Shown here: positions 8,243 to 18,912 of the stretch, piece after piece
Layout: each line of letters begins with the position of its first letter
How positions within the stretch are numbered: position 1 is the first letter of the stretch
Assembly (NCBI GenBank): GCA_002085445.1
Contig: NBMI01000007.1
Coordinates: forward strand, 1 to 54,475
DNA from: Candidatus Parabeggiatoa sp. nov. 2
GTDB lineage: Bacteria; Pseudomonadota; Gammaproteobacteria; Beggiatoales; Beggiatoaceae
Length of the DNA stretch: 54,475 nucleotides
Direction: 5' to 3'
Made by a program: the position numbers and the translations under genes
Notes under the pieces: model-generated
The model's input: the letters and a program-made list of their open reading frames with translations, nothing else
What the model was told of the DNA's origin: nothing
Database searches by the model: none

Positions 8243-9829
8243 ATGCAAAATTGCATAAGCATTTGTTTTAGTATTGTTTTTTTGATCCTGGCCGTGACAG
8301 AGGCCCACGCCTCACGCCTTGCCTTAGTGATTGGCAACGGTACCTACCAAAACGTGTCGTCGTTAGACACCCCCGTCAATGATGCCAACGAGATGGCGGC
8401 CGTCCTCAAAGAGTTAGGCTTTAAAGTTATTTTAAAACCCAATGTTCAGCGTCGCGCCATGATAGAGGCGGTGCAACAATTTGGGACGCAGTTGCATCAG
8501 AATGGCGGCGTAGGCTTGTTTTATTTTTCAGGATATGGGCTGCAAACCAAAGGCCGTAACTTTTTAGTGCCGGTTAATGCCAATATCCTAAGCGAAGCTG
8601 ACATCGAATTTGAATCCTTAGAGGTCAAACGTGTTCTCGCACAAATGGAGCAAGCCAATAATAGGATCAACATTGTCATTCTTGAAGCCTGTCGAGATAA
8701 TCCTTATAAAAAGGATATTGCCAACTTACGAGACGGCTTGGCAAAAACGGAAAGTCCAACGAAGACAATGATTGCTTACGCCTGTGCCCCTGACACCGTG
8801 TCGATTAAAGCAAGCAATGAGGGCCATAGTACTTATACTAAACACTTGTTAGACGCGTTGCGTCATAGGCCACATTTGAGTCTCACCGACTTCTTTATCA
8901 AAGTCCGTCTCAAGGTAAAGCAGAAAACGAATCAAAAGCAAGCGCCTTGGGAATCGGTGTCTTTGGTAAACACGTTTTATTTTGCACAATCGCCTCGTTC
9001 AAAGGAAACCGTTGTGCCCCCACAACCTCTGACACAGCCCCCTAGCAGCAACACATTGACACACGATAAAGTTTTTCGTGACCGTTTACAAGACGGCAGC
9101 GAGGGGCCTGAAATGGTATGGATTCCCGCTGGGCGGTTCCGTATGGGAGATATTCAAGATGTCGGTGATAACGACGAGCAACCAGTGCATTGGGTATCGG
9201 TGGATCGCTTTGCGATGGAACGCTACGAGGTGAGTTTTGCAGAATATGACCGTTTTGCAGAAGCCACCGGCAAAGAAATGCCCGATGATGAAGGCTGGGG
9301 GCGGGGCAATCGGCCGGTGATAAACGTTTCTTGGGAAAATGCAATGGCTTACGCCGGCTGGTTAAGTAAACAAACCCGGCAACAATATCGCTTGCCAACT
9401 GAAGCGGAATGGGAATACGCGGCACGGGCGGGAACCCAAACATCCCGATATTGGGGAAATGAACCCGATCATGCGTGTCGTTATGCCAATGTCAGAGACG
9501 GAACATTCAAAAACGAATTGAACTGGGGAAGTATTCATAATTGCGTGGATAACTATGTTCCAGCAGCCCCGGTAGGCCTTTTTCAACCCAACCCTTTCGG
9601 CTTATTTGACATATTAGGGAATGTTTGGGAATGGACATGCTCAGAATATGAGGAAAAATATAACGGAAAAGAACAACGTTGTGCGGTGGGCAAAAATAGT
9701 ACCGAATTTCGCGTGATTCGCGGTGGTTCCTGGTTCAACACCCCGTGGAGTGTACGTGCAGCATATCGTGACTGGTACCGGCGAGACTACCGCCTCAACT
9801 TTGTTGGTTTTCGCCTAGTCAAGATTTAA
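8243..9829 (+). CDS. Secreted caspase-like domain fused to SUMF1 domain, catalytic His lost
   Basis: This protein of 528 residues starts at ATG 8243, which gives a clean signal peptide (MQNCISICFSIVFLILA, cut near residue 23); a TTG 78 bp upstream would add a second hydrophobic stretch. Residues 25-250 are a peptidase C14 (caspase) domain (SRLALVIGNGTY, DANEMAAVLKELGF). The Cys box VILEACRDNP keeps C150, but the His box reads FYFSGYGLQ with Y98 where caspases have His (TAT in place of CAT). Residues 285-525 are a SUMF1-type domain (PEMVWIPAGRFRMG, RLPTEAEWEYAARAG, GNVWEWTCS, RVIRGGSWFN) without the formylglycine-enzyme Cys pair. It is likely a pseudoprotease or binding scaffold. The caspase at 10943 has an intact His. 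Confidence 0.88.
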   Translation: MQNCISICFSIVFLILAVTEAHASRLALVIGNGTYQNVSSLDTPVNDANEMAAVLKELGFKVILKPNVQRRAMIEAVQQFGTQLHQNGGVGLFYFSGYGLQTKGRNFLVPVNANILSEADIEFESLEVKRVLAQMEQANNRINIVILEACRDNPYKKDIANLRDGLAKTESPTKTMIAYACAPDTVSIKASNEGHSTYTKHLLDALRHRPHLSLTDFFIKVRLKVKQKTNQKQAPWESVSLVNTFYFAQSPRSKETVVPPQPLTQPPSSNTLTHDKVFRDRLQDGSEGPEMVWIPAGRFRMGDIQDVGDNDEQPVHWVSVDRFAMERYEVSFAEYDRFAEATGKEMPDDEGWGRGNRPVINVSWENAMAYAGWLSKQTRQQYRLPTEAEWEYAARAGTQTSRYWGNEPDHACRYANVRDGTFKNELNWGSIHNCVDNYVPAAPVGLFQPNPFGLFDILGNVWEWTCSEYEEKYNGKEQRCAVGKNSTEFRVIRGGSWFNTPWSVRAAYRDWYRRDYRLNFVGFRLVKI

Positions 9830-10296
9830 GTATTTGTCCCACAGACACTATCCATTCAAGAGATAGTACCTGTCAAATTTTTGTAATAAGTACCAATACA
9901 GAAGTATTTCTGTATTTTTACGACGAAAAAGAATATTGTTATTAACGTTATATTTGAATAATATCTGGACGGCTACTTAACAAATCTAACGCTATGAAAA
10001 ACTTTTCCATCCTTTTTCTCAACGGTTAAATACCACGAAATATTTCTTTGACTTTTGGGTGGTACGGAAACTGGAGCGATCCCGCACTCGTCTTTTTTTT
10101 AAATCCTTTTTTATATACAATCCTTGTAGTTGTTGTAGAAAAATCCTTGTTCATAAGCCTACAATCCGAGTCTTTTTTTTAAAATCCTTTTTTATATACA
10201 ATCCTTGTAGTTGTTGTAGAAAAATCCTTGCTTATATGCAATCCTTGTCGTTTTCTGGGCGATATAACCAAAAAACTTGATAAAGAGGTAGCTCAA
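9830..10296. repeat. Intergenic: duplicated about 80-bp block
   Basis: No gene is seen. From about 10090 to 10250 there are two near-identical blocks: a T-run, AAATCCTTTTTTATATACA, ATCCTTGTAGTTGTTGTAG, then AAAAATCCTTG. The ATCCTTGTAGT/ACTACAAGGAT motif is shared with repeats at about 22155-22410. The leader of the OmpA-type gene begins here, and an AAAGAGG lies 10 nt before its ATG. Confidence 0.65.
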
Positions 10297-10848
10297 ATGA
10301 AATCGAGAACACCTCAAAAACACGGCCTATCAACGAAAGTATTGGGAATTAGTTTTTTAATATTATTGGGAAATCTTGATTTAGCGACCAATCTATCTCT
10401 TTCAACCACCAACGCGGAACTCGTCAACACCTTAACTAACAAATTCATCCCATTGTGGCAAATAGCCGGCTTGGACACAACAAGTTTGGGTGACGCAAGA
10501 GATAACGTCAGTGCGTTTATCCATTTTGACTTTAATTCCGCTTTTATTCAAAAAGAATCTTATCCCCGGTTGCGCGAATACGCCAAGACTTTGCAAGGTG
10601 ATTTAGCAGAAGCGGTAGTGGAGATAGGGGGACATACAGACAATCAGGGAAATGACGAATATAATACCAAGTTATCCAAGCGTCGCGCCCAAGCAGTTAA
10701 AGATTTACTGACTGAAAAATATAAAATTGCGGCCTATCGCCTGATTATCAAAGGATATGGCGAAAGTCAGGCGATTGAATCTAACGATACCAAACAAGGA
10801 CGCGCCAAAAATCGTCGGGTAGAATTTATTCGGATAGGGACACTTTGA
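10297..10848 (+). CDS. OmpA-family C-terminal domain protein
   Basis: This protein of 183 residues starts at ATG 10297 after a good ribosome site (AAAGAGG). Residues 16-37 form a signal peptide or anchor (LGISFLILLGNLDLA). The C-terminal half is an OmpA/MotB peptidoglycan-binding domain: FIHFDFNSAFI, EIGGHTDNQGNDEYNTKLSK, RRAQAVKDLL, IKGYGESQAIESN, RAKNRRVEF. It should sit in the periplasm or outer membrane and bind the cell wall. No beta-barrel precedes the domain. It lies between two caspase genes on the same strand (gaps of 467 and 94 bp), suggesting a secreted envelope module. Family assignment is firm; partnership with the caspases is inferred from position. Confidence 0.9.
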   Translation: MKSRTPQKHGLSTKVLGISFLILLGNLDLATNLSLSTTNAELVNTLTNKFIPLWQIAGLDTTSLGDARDNVSAFIHFDFNSAFIQKESYPRLREYAKTLQGDLAEAVVEIGGHTDNQGNDEYNTKLSKRRAQAVKDLLTEKYKIAAYRLIIKGYGESQAIESNDTKQGRAKNRRVEFIRIGTL

Positions 10849-10942
10849 ACTTGTGCCAAACTCAAGTTTGGACTCCTTGTGTCTTGATTAATAACCAAAT
10901 GACTCCATAATCAAAAATTGTGTCGTTTAATAGGAATTCATT

Positions 10943-12238
10943 ATGCATCGTTACCTCACTATTTTTCTTAGCAGTGTCGTTTTAATCGCTACCCTAACCT
11001 CGGCCTACGCCAACACCTCGCGCCTTGCTTTGGTGATTGGAAATGCCGATTACCAAGGCGCACCACTACGCAATCCCGAAAACGATGCCAATGACATGGC
11101 AAATACCCTCAAACGTTTGGGCTTTGAAGTGATTTTAGCGCAGAATGCCGACCAAAAAACCATGATAAACGCCGTGCGTGAGTTTGAGCAGCGTTTGCGT
11201 AATGGTGGCATAGGCCTGTTTTACTACTCTGGACATGGTGTCCAACATGCCAACCATAATTACTTAGTGCCAGTGGGGGCCGACATCGAAAGCGAATTTG
11301 ATATCGAATTTGAGACGATAGACGCATCCTACGTGCTGAAACACATGGAGCAGGCCAATAAAAATGGGGTCAATATTGTGATTCTTGATGCCTGCCGCAA
11401 TAATCCTTTTTTACGTCGTTTCAGAAACTTACGACGTGGCTTGGCTCGCATGGATAGTGTCAGAGGTTCCTTGATTGCTTACGCCACCGCGCCCGGCACG
11501 ACGGCCGAAGATGGCACTGGACGTAACGGCACTTATACAAAACACTTGCTGACGGCTTTACGCACCATACCCCACATGAGTATCGCCGACTTATTTATTG
11601 AAGTGACGGCACAAGTGGAAAAAGAAACTCATGGTCAACAGGTGCCGTGGCAATCTTTATCTTTGACTCATCGGTTTTGTTTTGCTCCGTGTGGTGAAAC
11701 GGTGAGACTCACTCAGCCGGAAACATCTACTCCGTACACTCGGCCGGAAACATCTATTCCGAACACTCGACCGGAAACCTCTATTCCGAACACTCGGCCG
11801 GAAACCTCTATTCCGTACACTCGGCCGGAAACCTCTATTCCGTACACTCGGCCAGTACCTTCTGTTCAGTACACTGAACCAGAGCCACCGGTTCAATACC
11901 TTGAGCCTGACCAATTTATTCGAGACTATTACGCGGCCATCAACCGTCGGGAATACAACCAAACATGGTCAATGCTCTCAACCAACTTCAAAGATCAATA
12001 TCACTGCTGCAACTACGAAGGCAATTACAAGCAGAAGCCTTATAAACGTTGGTGGAATAGCATCAGAAGAGTTAATGTTCGATGGGCAAAGATACGGGCC
12101 AAAAATGCTAACACGGCCACGGTTAAAGCGAGATTACGCTACGTCAAAAAAAGAAGAGGACGCGTGGTTTATCAAACCCATACTTTTGAACTGGTTTCAG
12201 ATAAGCGAGGCAGTTGGCTCATTGATGAGCAAGATTAA
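10943..12238 (+). CDS. Secreted caspase (peptidase C14) with Pro-rich linker and NTF2-like tail
   Basis: This protein of 431 residues has AGGA 7 nt before the ATG. A signal peptide runs to about residue 24 (TSAYA). The caspase domain (26-250) has both catalytic boxes: FYYSGHGVQ (H98) and VILDACRNNPF (C151). Such bacterial caspases (orthocaspase/metacaspase-like) cut after basic residues, but this one's specificity cannot be read here. A linker (258-310) is made of 9-residue repeats of PETSIPNTR/PETSIPYTR. Residues 323-431 look like an NTF2/SnoaL-like fold (FIRDYYAAINRREYNQTWSML, TATVKARLRYVK, HTFELVSDKRGSWLIDEQD). The intact His contrasts with the neighbour at 8243, so one may be an active protease and the other a partner. 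Confidence 0.9.
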   Translation: MHRYLTIFLSSVVLIATLTSAYANTSRLALVIGNADYQGAPLRNPENDANDMANTLKRLGFEVILAQNADQKTMINAVREFEQRLRNGGIGLFYYSGHGVQHANHNYLVPVGADIESEFDIEFETIDASYVLKHMEQANKNGVNIVILDACRNNPFLRRFRNLRRGLARMDSVRGSLIAYATAPGTTAEDGTGRNGTYTKHLLTALRTIPHMSIADLFIEVTAQVEKETHGQQVPWQSLSLTHRFCFAPCGETVRLTQPETSTPYTRPETSIPNTRPETSIPNTRPETSIPYTRPETSIPYTRPVPSVQYTEPEPPVQYLEPDQFIRDYYAAINRREYNQTWSMLSTNFKDQYHCCNYEGNYKQKPYKRWWNSIRRVNVRWAKIRAKNANTATVKARLRYVKKRRGRVVYQTHTFELVSDKRGSWLIDEQD

Positions 12239-12639
12239 AATTAGTGCAGTCGTCCAAACTAACGTTTGGCAAGTCGTCCAAACTAACGTTTGGCAGAAGT
12301 CCAATCTTTGCTCCAATACCATTAAGTTAAGGAAAAGGGTGCCCGTTTGTCGTTTGTAGTGTTTGTAGTAGGCGATTTATCGCCTCAAAACTTTTGCGTC
12401 TATTTTTTAGTTTGGACTCCTTGTGCTATTGCCAAACGTTAGTTTGGACGACTGCCAAACTCAAGTTTGGACTCCTTGTAGTAAAACAAGGTTTTTTGTA
12501 GGGCTATTTGTGTTGTTTGAGGGCCATAAAATATTTTGGAGGTTTTCAAATTAAGTTATGGCCCTCTGTCGCGGTTCATTAGTTATACTTTTTGTAGGTG
12601 TTTTTTGCTTAACTTAATGGCAGTGCGGTGTCTAGTATA
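12239..12639. repeat. Intergenic palindromes and dispersed element
   Basis: No gene is seen. It holds copies of GTCCAAACTAACGTTTGG (12250-12300 and near 12435-12475), a GGCGATTTATCGCC palindrome (about 12367-12380), and a full copy of the GAGGGCCATA-ended element (about 12495-12623). Translations through this stretch are repeat-derived. Confidence 0.75.
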
Positions 12640-12731
12640 TATTACACCAACACGAAATTATCCCGATAAATCAATTCTGGCTCATCAACATAACCAAGAA
12701 CCTCTTCAATTTGGTTACTTGGAAGGCCTAA
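12640..12731 (-). pseudogene. Duplicated 3' end of proB
   Basis: About 91 bp match the last 91 bp of proB at 12789-12880 with roughly ten differences. Read on the minus strand this copy still translates cleanly: [20 protein letters not shown] then IYRDNFVLV and a stop. The true end reads [20 protein letters not shown] then IHRDNLVLV. Changes are few and conservative (K/Q, D/E, H/Y, L/F). That suggests it derives from a second, formerly functional proB copy or allele rather than a random duplicate. Nothing upstream of the tail is left. Confidence 0.75.
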
Positions 12732-12789
12732 CTAGAAAAAATCCGTTTATTCCAAAAATACGTTGTCTTCTCACTCTAACTAGACTTTA

Positions 12790-13816
12790 TTACACCAACA
12801 CCAAATTATCCCGATGAATCAACTCAGGTTCATCAACATAACCAAGAACGTCTTCAATTTTGTTACTCGGAAGGCCTAAAATTTTCTGAGTTTCTTCCGC
12901 GCTATAATTCACCAAACCACGCGCCACTTCTATTCCCGCCTTGCTCAGACAAGCCACCATATCGCCCCGTGCAAATTCTCCATCAGCACGAGTCACGCCA
13001 ATCGCCAACAGGCTTTTACCAGAATGGCGCAACACGTTGACGGCTCCTTCATCTAAATAGAGGCTACCACGCATTTTCAGGTGTGAAGCCAACCATTGTT
13101 TACGTGCCGCGAGGGGTGCTTGAGCGGGCTGTAATAAAGTCCCTATCTTTTCTCCTTCTGCAATCTGCAACAGCACGTCGGGCACTTTACCTGAGGCAAT
13201 CAACGTTGCCGTACCACTGCGAGCCGCCAGCGTCGCTGCCCGAAGTTTAGTCAACATGCCGTGGATCACCTTCATATAAACCTTGTTGATCAGTCAATAT
13301 CACCAGCAAGTCAGCTTCTATCAGATTAGCCACCAAACCTGCCAACGTGTCATTATCACCAAAGCGAATTTCTTCTGTTGTGACGGTATCATTTTCATTG
13401 ACGACGGGCACGACATCTAAGTGAATAAGCGAGTGTAAAGTGCTGCGGGCATTCAGATAGCGTTGGCGGCTGACTAAATCGTCATGGGTGAGTAAGATTT
13501 GTGCCGTGTGCATGGCATGTTCTTGGAAAAACGATTCATAAGTTTGTACCATGCCCATTTGTCCAACCGCCGCCGCGGCTTGCAATTTGTACAGGGCGGT
13601 GGGGCGTTTTGTCCATTTTAAGCGTGTCATGCCTTCGGCAACTGCCCCAGAGGAGACTAAGACTAATTCGACACCGCGTTGATGCAACGTTGCCATTTGA
13701 GCAACCCAGTTTTTAATGGCTGCTTTATCTATTCCGCGCCCGTTATTGGTGAGCAAGGCACTGCCTATTTTGATAACCCAACGTTTATATTTTCCGAGTT
13801 TTTGGCGGGTATTCAT
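12790..13816 (-). pseudogene. proB: Glutamate 5-kinase, broken by an internal deletion and frameshift
   Basis: Glutamate 5-kinase phosphorylates L-glutamate in the first step of proline synthesis. The N-terminal part starts at ATG 13816 ([20 protein letters not shown]) and has the kinase motifs [35 protein letters not shown] and [17 protein letters not shown]. Then the frame runs into a stop (HVD, near 13247). The rest continues in another frame: [20 protein letters not shown] and an intact PUA RNA-binding-like domain ([13 protein letters not shown] to the end). Besides the shift, about 25-30 residues that normally lie between DPR and GGMLTKL are missing, so this is a true deletion junction (near 13262). 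It follows rplU-rpmA-obg, the conserved order. If real, the strain would depend on another route to proline. Confidence 0.88.
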
Positions 13817-13849
13817 ATAGATAGAGTGAAAGTACAACGGATTTTTTGA

Positions 13850-14050
13850 ATAAACGAATTTATTAGCCCCGAAGGGGCGTATTACATTAATTTCGCCCCG
13901 TTGGGGCTTTATTAATTTCGCCCCGTTGGGGCTTGCCAGGGGCGTTGCCCCTAGAGATTTTTGCCACAAACGGATTTATTAGCCCCAAAGGGGCGTATTA
14001 CTAAAGCCAGGGGCACCGCCCCTGGGATTTCGCCCTTGGGATTTGGGGAA
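13850..14050. repeat. GC-rich REP-like palindromes
   Basis: Repeated palindromic blocks AGCCCCGAAGGGGCG, CGCCCCGTTGGGGCT and CCAGGGGC(N)GCCCCTGG alternate with CGGATTTATT/AACGAATTTATT blocks. No gene is seen. It resembles REP elements and separates obg from proB; it may act on the 3' end of the obg transcript. Confidence 0.7.
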
Positions 14051-14065
14051 TAAACGAATTTATTG

Positions 14066-15345
<1,280 letters not shown>

Positions 15346-15521
15346 GAAATATAGGGCTATTCACTTTGAAAATATCTGAAAATCTATATATATGCGAATT
15401 AAGGGTTGAATTGAATATTATGAAATCAATGACTTATAAAAACGTCTTGATTGAGAGTGATTTTATAAGTCTTTGTTCATTTTTCATTTTTCATTTTTCA
15501 TTCTTAATTCGCATTATTTAA

Positions 15522-15818
15522 TTATGCCGCCGACGCGACAGCCTCAGCTTCAGGTGCCGGTGGTGGGGCAATAACGTTAATAAATTGACGGTTTTTAGGG
15601 CCTTTTCTTTTAAACTCGACGATGCCATGGGCTTTAGCAAATAACGTATCATCCTTGCCTCGGCCCACATTCACGCCAGGGTGAAATTTCGTGCCCCGTT
15701 GACGCACTAGGATATTGCCAGCCAAGACTTTTTCACCGCCATAGTGTTTAATGCCAAGGCGTTTTGAATGTGAATCGCGTCCATTGCGGCTACTGCCGCC
15801 CGCTTTTTTATGTGCCAT
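15522..15818 (-). CDS. rpmA: 50S ribosomal protein L27
   Basis: This protein of 98 residues starts [16 protein letters not shown], the exact bacterial L27 N-terminus, and continues [21 protein letters not shown] and [20 protein letters not shown]27 reaches into the peptidyl-transferase centre. The usual length is about 85. The extra C-terminal tail is Ala/Pro/Glu-rich ([15 protein letters not shown]). Its ATG (15816-15818) overlaps the last codons of rplU by 11 bp, with GAGG 9 nt upstream inside rplU, so translation is likely coupled. Confidence 0.97.
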   Translation of the reverse strand: MAHKKAGGSSRNGRDSHSKRLGIKHYGGEKVLAGNILVRQRGTKFHPGVNVGRGKDDTLFAKAHGIVEFKRKGPKNRQFINVIAPPPAPEAEAVASAA

Positions 15819-16599
15819 GTTTTTTTACCTCGGTGTTTTGCTTTTCATCTGGGGTAACATCACTCTTTTGAATTTCAGTTGGCGTACTTGGTGGCGTTAC
15901 CTCAACCTTTTGCGCCTCGGCCGCCGTGTCAGAAGGCGCTGCCTCAAGCTTTTGCATCTCAACCGATACGCTTGGTGGCGTTACCTCAACCTTTTGCGTG
16001 TCAGCCGCCGCGTCAGAAGGCGTTGCCTCGGCCTTTTGCGTGTCAACCGGTACGCTTGGTGACGTTGCCTTAACCTTTAGGGCCTCAGCCACCGTATCAG
16101 ACGGCGTTACCTCAACCTTTTGCGTGTCAGCCGCCGTGTCAGAGGAGGTTGCCTCAACCTTTAGAACCTCAGCCACCGTGTCAGATGGCGTTACCTCAAC
16201 CTTTAGGGCCTCAGCCACCATGTCAGACGGCGTTGCCTCAACCTCTGCTGCCGGCTTTTCGGGAGGCTGCCACGTTTCCTCAATCCCATCCGCCATAATA
16301 CCGGTGATTCTCACGTCGGTATAATGTTGGCGATGTCCCATTCGCTTAAGATGGTGTTTACGGCGTTTAAATTTGAGGATATTGATTTTTTTGCCACGTC
16401 CCTGTTCATGCACAATGGCAGTAACTTTACCACCGTCTACTTGTGGCGCTCCAATCCTAACATCATCGCCATTGGCTACCATTAGCACGTCATTAAAATC
16501 AACGCTCGCGCCAACCTCGCCAGGAATTTTTTCTATTGTTAGGAAACTGCCGGGCACTACTTTGTGTTGTTTGCCGCCTGTTTGAATCACAGCGTACAT
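15808..16599 (-). CDS. rplU: 50S ribosomal protein L21 with a long 14-residue-repeat tail
   Basis: The start at ATG 16599 (GGAG 9 nt upstream) gives 263 residues. Residues 1-103 are ordinary L21 ([52 protein letters not shown]). After a short linker, residues 120-245 are nine tandem 14-residue units of the type [14 protein letters not shown] / [15 protein letters not shown] short K/H tail then runs into the rpmA start: the rplU stop (15808) lies inside rpmA. L21 normally ends near residue 103, so the tail is about 160 residues of acidic, Pro/Thr-rich repeats that should hang off the ribosome surface. The 42-bp units suggest recent expansion. The rplU-rpmA-obg-proB order confirms identity. Confidence 0.95.
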   Translation of the reverse strand: MYAVIQTGGKQHKVVPGSFLTIEKIPGEVGASVDFNDVLMVANGDDVRIGAPQVDGGKVTAIVHEQGRGKKINILKFKRRKHHLKRMGHRQHYTDVRITGIMADGIEETWQPPEKPAAEVEATPSDMVAEALKVEVTPSDTVAEVLKVEATSSDTAADTQKVEVTPSDTVAEALKVKATSPSVPVDTQKAEATPSDAAADTQKVEVTPPSVSVEMQKLEAAPSDTAAEAQKVEVTPPSTPTEIQKSDVTPDEKQNTEVKKHGT

Positions 16600-16659
16600 A
16601 AAATCATTCTCCGTCAATTGGGCATCAATTGGAATGCCAGTCAAAGAGGCGGCATTTTA

Positions 16660-17010
16660 AGGAATTTAAGGGTAAAATACAAGCGTAATGATAAACTTTT
16701 CGTTAAGCCCCCAGACTTGGAGGTTTTGACTTGGGGGCCATTAACAAAGCCTATCAATTCTACAACCTGGCCCTATTGATACAAAGCAATTGACAGAAAA
16801 AACCTTGTTTTTTTTGAATTGAGGGCCATTAACAAAATTAAGCCCGATCAATTCGACAACCTGGCCCTATTGATACAAAGCAATTGACAGAAAAAACCTT
16901 TTATTTTTTTGACTTGGGGGCCATTAACAAAATTAAGGCCTATCAATTCGACTTGGGGGCCATTAACAAAATTAAGGCCTATCAATTCGACAACCTGGCC
17001 CTATGAAAAA
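16660..17010. repeat. Tandem GGCCATTAACAAA block array
   Basis: Four imperfect copies of a block read GGGGGCCATTAACAAA, then TTAAGGCCTATCAATTCG, then ACAACCTGGCCCTAT. Two are linked by TGATACAAAGCAATTGACAG and a T-rich run. The GGGCC ends are inverted (GGGGGCCATT...GGCCCTAT). They stand between rplU and the methyltransferase remnant. No gene is seen. Confidence 0.75.
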
Positions 17011-17015
17011 AAACC

Positions 17016-18176
17016 TTGACAAATACCACAGAAGATATCAAAAGACAACTTGATCAAGAGTACGGATGTTTCTATCGTTTTTACGAGGTAGATGCCTATT
17101 TAGATGTGACAGAATGCCTTAATCAATCAGAAGTGGGATTAAAAATTCTATCCTTTTGTATGGAATGTGATCTGCGACAGGTTCATCAGAAAAAATTAAC
17201 GAGGTTATTACAATCCTTGATAAATCATGCTGAAATTCAAGACGAACGTTCGGTTCTATATGAGCCAATGGGTATTTTTATCATAAACAAAACTACCACC
17301 TCTTCCAGTGTCATAAAGATTGCAAAGGATAACGATCCGGTTGACGACTACCGGCAATTAGCTCAAAGGTTCGATTGGCAAAAGGTATTTTCATCTCTAT
17401 ACAACGGCCACCTTCAAAAAACGCCACCCACCATTCGATTATTATAGATTGCTTGTGGAACCGGCCGCTGGATACAGGCTTTTCTCTACTATGTAGCACC
17501 ACAAATATCTCAATCAGGTAAGCGGGAAATGGTATATGATTTATTAGATAATTCCGAAAGTGCCTTATTACAAGCGGCTGAAAAAATACGTTCTCCGTTA
17601 AAATTAGGTACTCAATATATTTCTCCCATTCAACGCATAACGTTATAAAATGACTGTTACGATGTGATATGGTCAATGCATGGTTTTTATGCGATTCCAC
17701 ATCATGACTTAACCTTGGTAATAGAAAAACTTTTTGCTTCTCTTAATGAAACAGGAAGTGCATTTATTGCTCAAGCGACTCATCGTTCCTTCTACGTCAG
17801 TTTCTATGAGAAATACCTTGAAGTATTTCATGAGGGTGAAGGTGAAAGATTTGTTTCAGCAGAAGATATTACGAAGGCCTTAGAAACATTAGGCATTGAA
17901 TATCAAGTGCATGTCATTACTTACCATGAACAAATACAACAGGACGATTTTGCTACTGTCGAGCATTATATTCTGGAAGAAGCCACAATCAATTCTTTTA
18001 GTGAAGAATATTCTTCAGAAACTGCATATGCACCTAGAAAGACACAGTTGAATAATTTACTTGATCACAAAGAGATGGGAAACTATCTGAAATCACTCTT
18101 GAAAGATTCAACCTATTATTTTCCGGAAGAAATCTGGCTCATCTCGTTTAGAAAAAAATCGAGTACACCGACTTAA
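17016..18176 (+). pseudogene. SAM-dependent methyltransferase with two in-frame stop codons
   Basis: A single reading frame runs from TTG 17016 to the stop at 18176 (about 386 residues) and is interrupted by TAG at 17445 and TAA at 17646 with no frameshift. Around the first stop it reads PPTIRLL-stop-IACGTGRWIQAFLYY. The intact parent would have L-E/D-IACGTG, the SAM-binding motif I, and GAG to TAG is a single change. Around the second stop it reads QRITL-stop-NDCYDVIWSMHGFY, again one base from a sense codon. Later parts (FASLNETGSAFIAQAT, FVSAEDITKALETLG) fit a class I methyltransferase. Most likely it is a recently inactivated gene; stop readthrough is a weaker alternative. A repeat array lies directly upstream, and no good ribosome site is seen. 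Confidence 0.72.
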
Positions 18177-18912
18177 AAATTCGTTTCACTCCTAACAGTT
18201 TCCATCGTTCCCAAATAAAACTTGGTATTCAATGAGTTAAAAAAACTGATAGATGGTAAAAGGCCGAAACCTCAGCACGTCTGCGACGACAGTATTGGCA
18301 ACATCAGTCCCTCACATTTATTTGAGGGCCATGCAATCATTTGAATTGACTCAAATCAATCTGTCAGAAGCCGAAAAATTCCGTTATCCAATTCGTTTAT
18401 CCGCGTAATTCGTTGTACTATCGATTCAATGAGTTAGAAAAACGGGATAGATGGTAAAAGGCCGAAACCTCAGCACGTCTGCAACGACAGTATTGGCAAC
18501 ATCAGTCCATCACATTTATTTGAGGGCCATGCAATCATTTGAATTGACTCAAATCAATCTGTCAGAAGCCGAAAAATTCCTTTATCCAATTCGTTTATCC
18601 GCGCAATTAGTTGTACTAGGCGGCCGCTAATTCGTTTATCCGCGTAATTAGTTGTACTTATCTGCGTAATTAGTTGTACTTATCCGCGCAATGAGTTGTA
18701 CTAGATGACAGCCAATTCGTTTATCCGCGCAATTAGTTGTACTTATTCGCGCAATTAGTTGTACAAATAACACACTACTGTAGGTTAGTAGGCGAACGGC
18801 GATAAATCGCCTACTACAAACGGGCCGCGACGGCGATAAATCGCCTACTACAAACGCTACAAACGGCCTTTATCTTTGACTATATAATAAATAGGTAGAG
18901 GATTGATTGTTT
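18177..18912. repeat. About 198-bp tandem duplication and GTACAA repeats
   Basis: Two copies of a roughly 198-bp block (from about 18220 and 18422) share, for example, AGGCCGAAACCTCAGCACGT and TTTATTTGAGGGCCATGC, and each ends in AATTCGTTTATCCGCG. They are followed by about seven copies of TCCGCGTAATTAGTTGTAC, the inverse of the array at 2700. GGCGATAAATCGCC palindromes lie at about 18805-18850. A purine-rich site (AGAGGA, about 18895) precedes the next gene. No gene is seen. Confidence 0.75.

Noticed and set aside
7119..9829. True formylglycine-generating enzymes (sulfatase activators)
   Set aside because: Neither SUMF1 domain has the Cys pair after RGGSW, and no sulfatase is nearby.
15751..16324. 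Plus-strand genes opposite the rplU tail
   Set aside because: Antisense of the 42-bp repeats.
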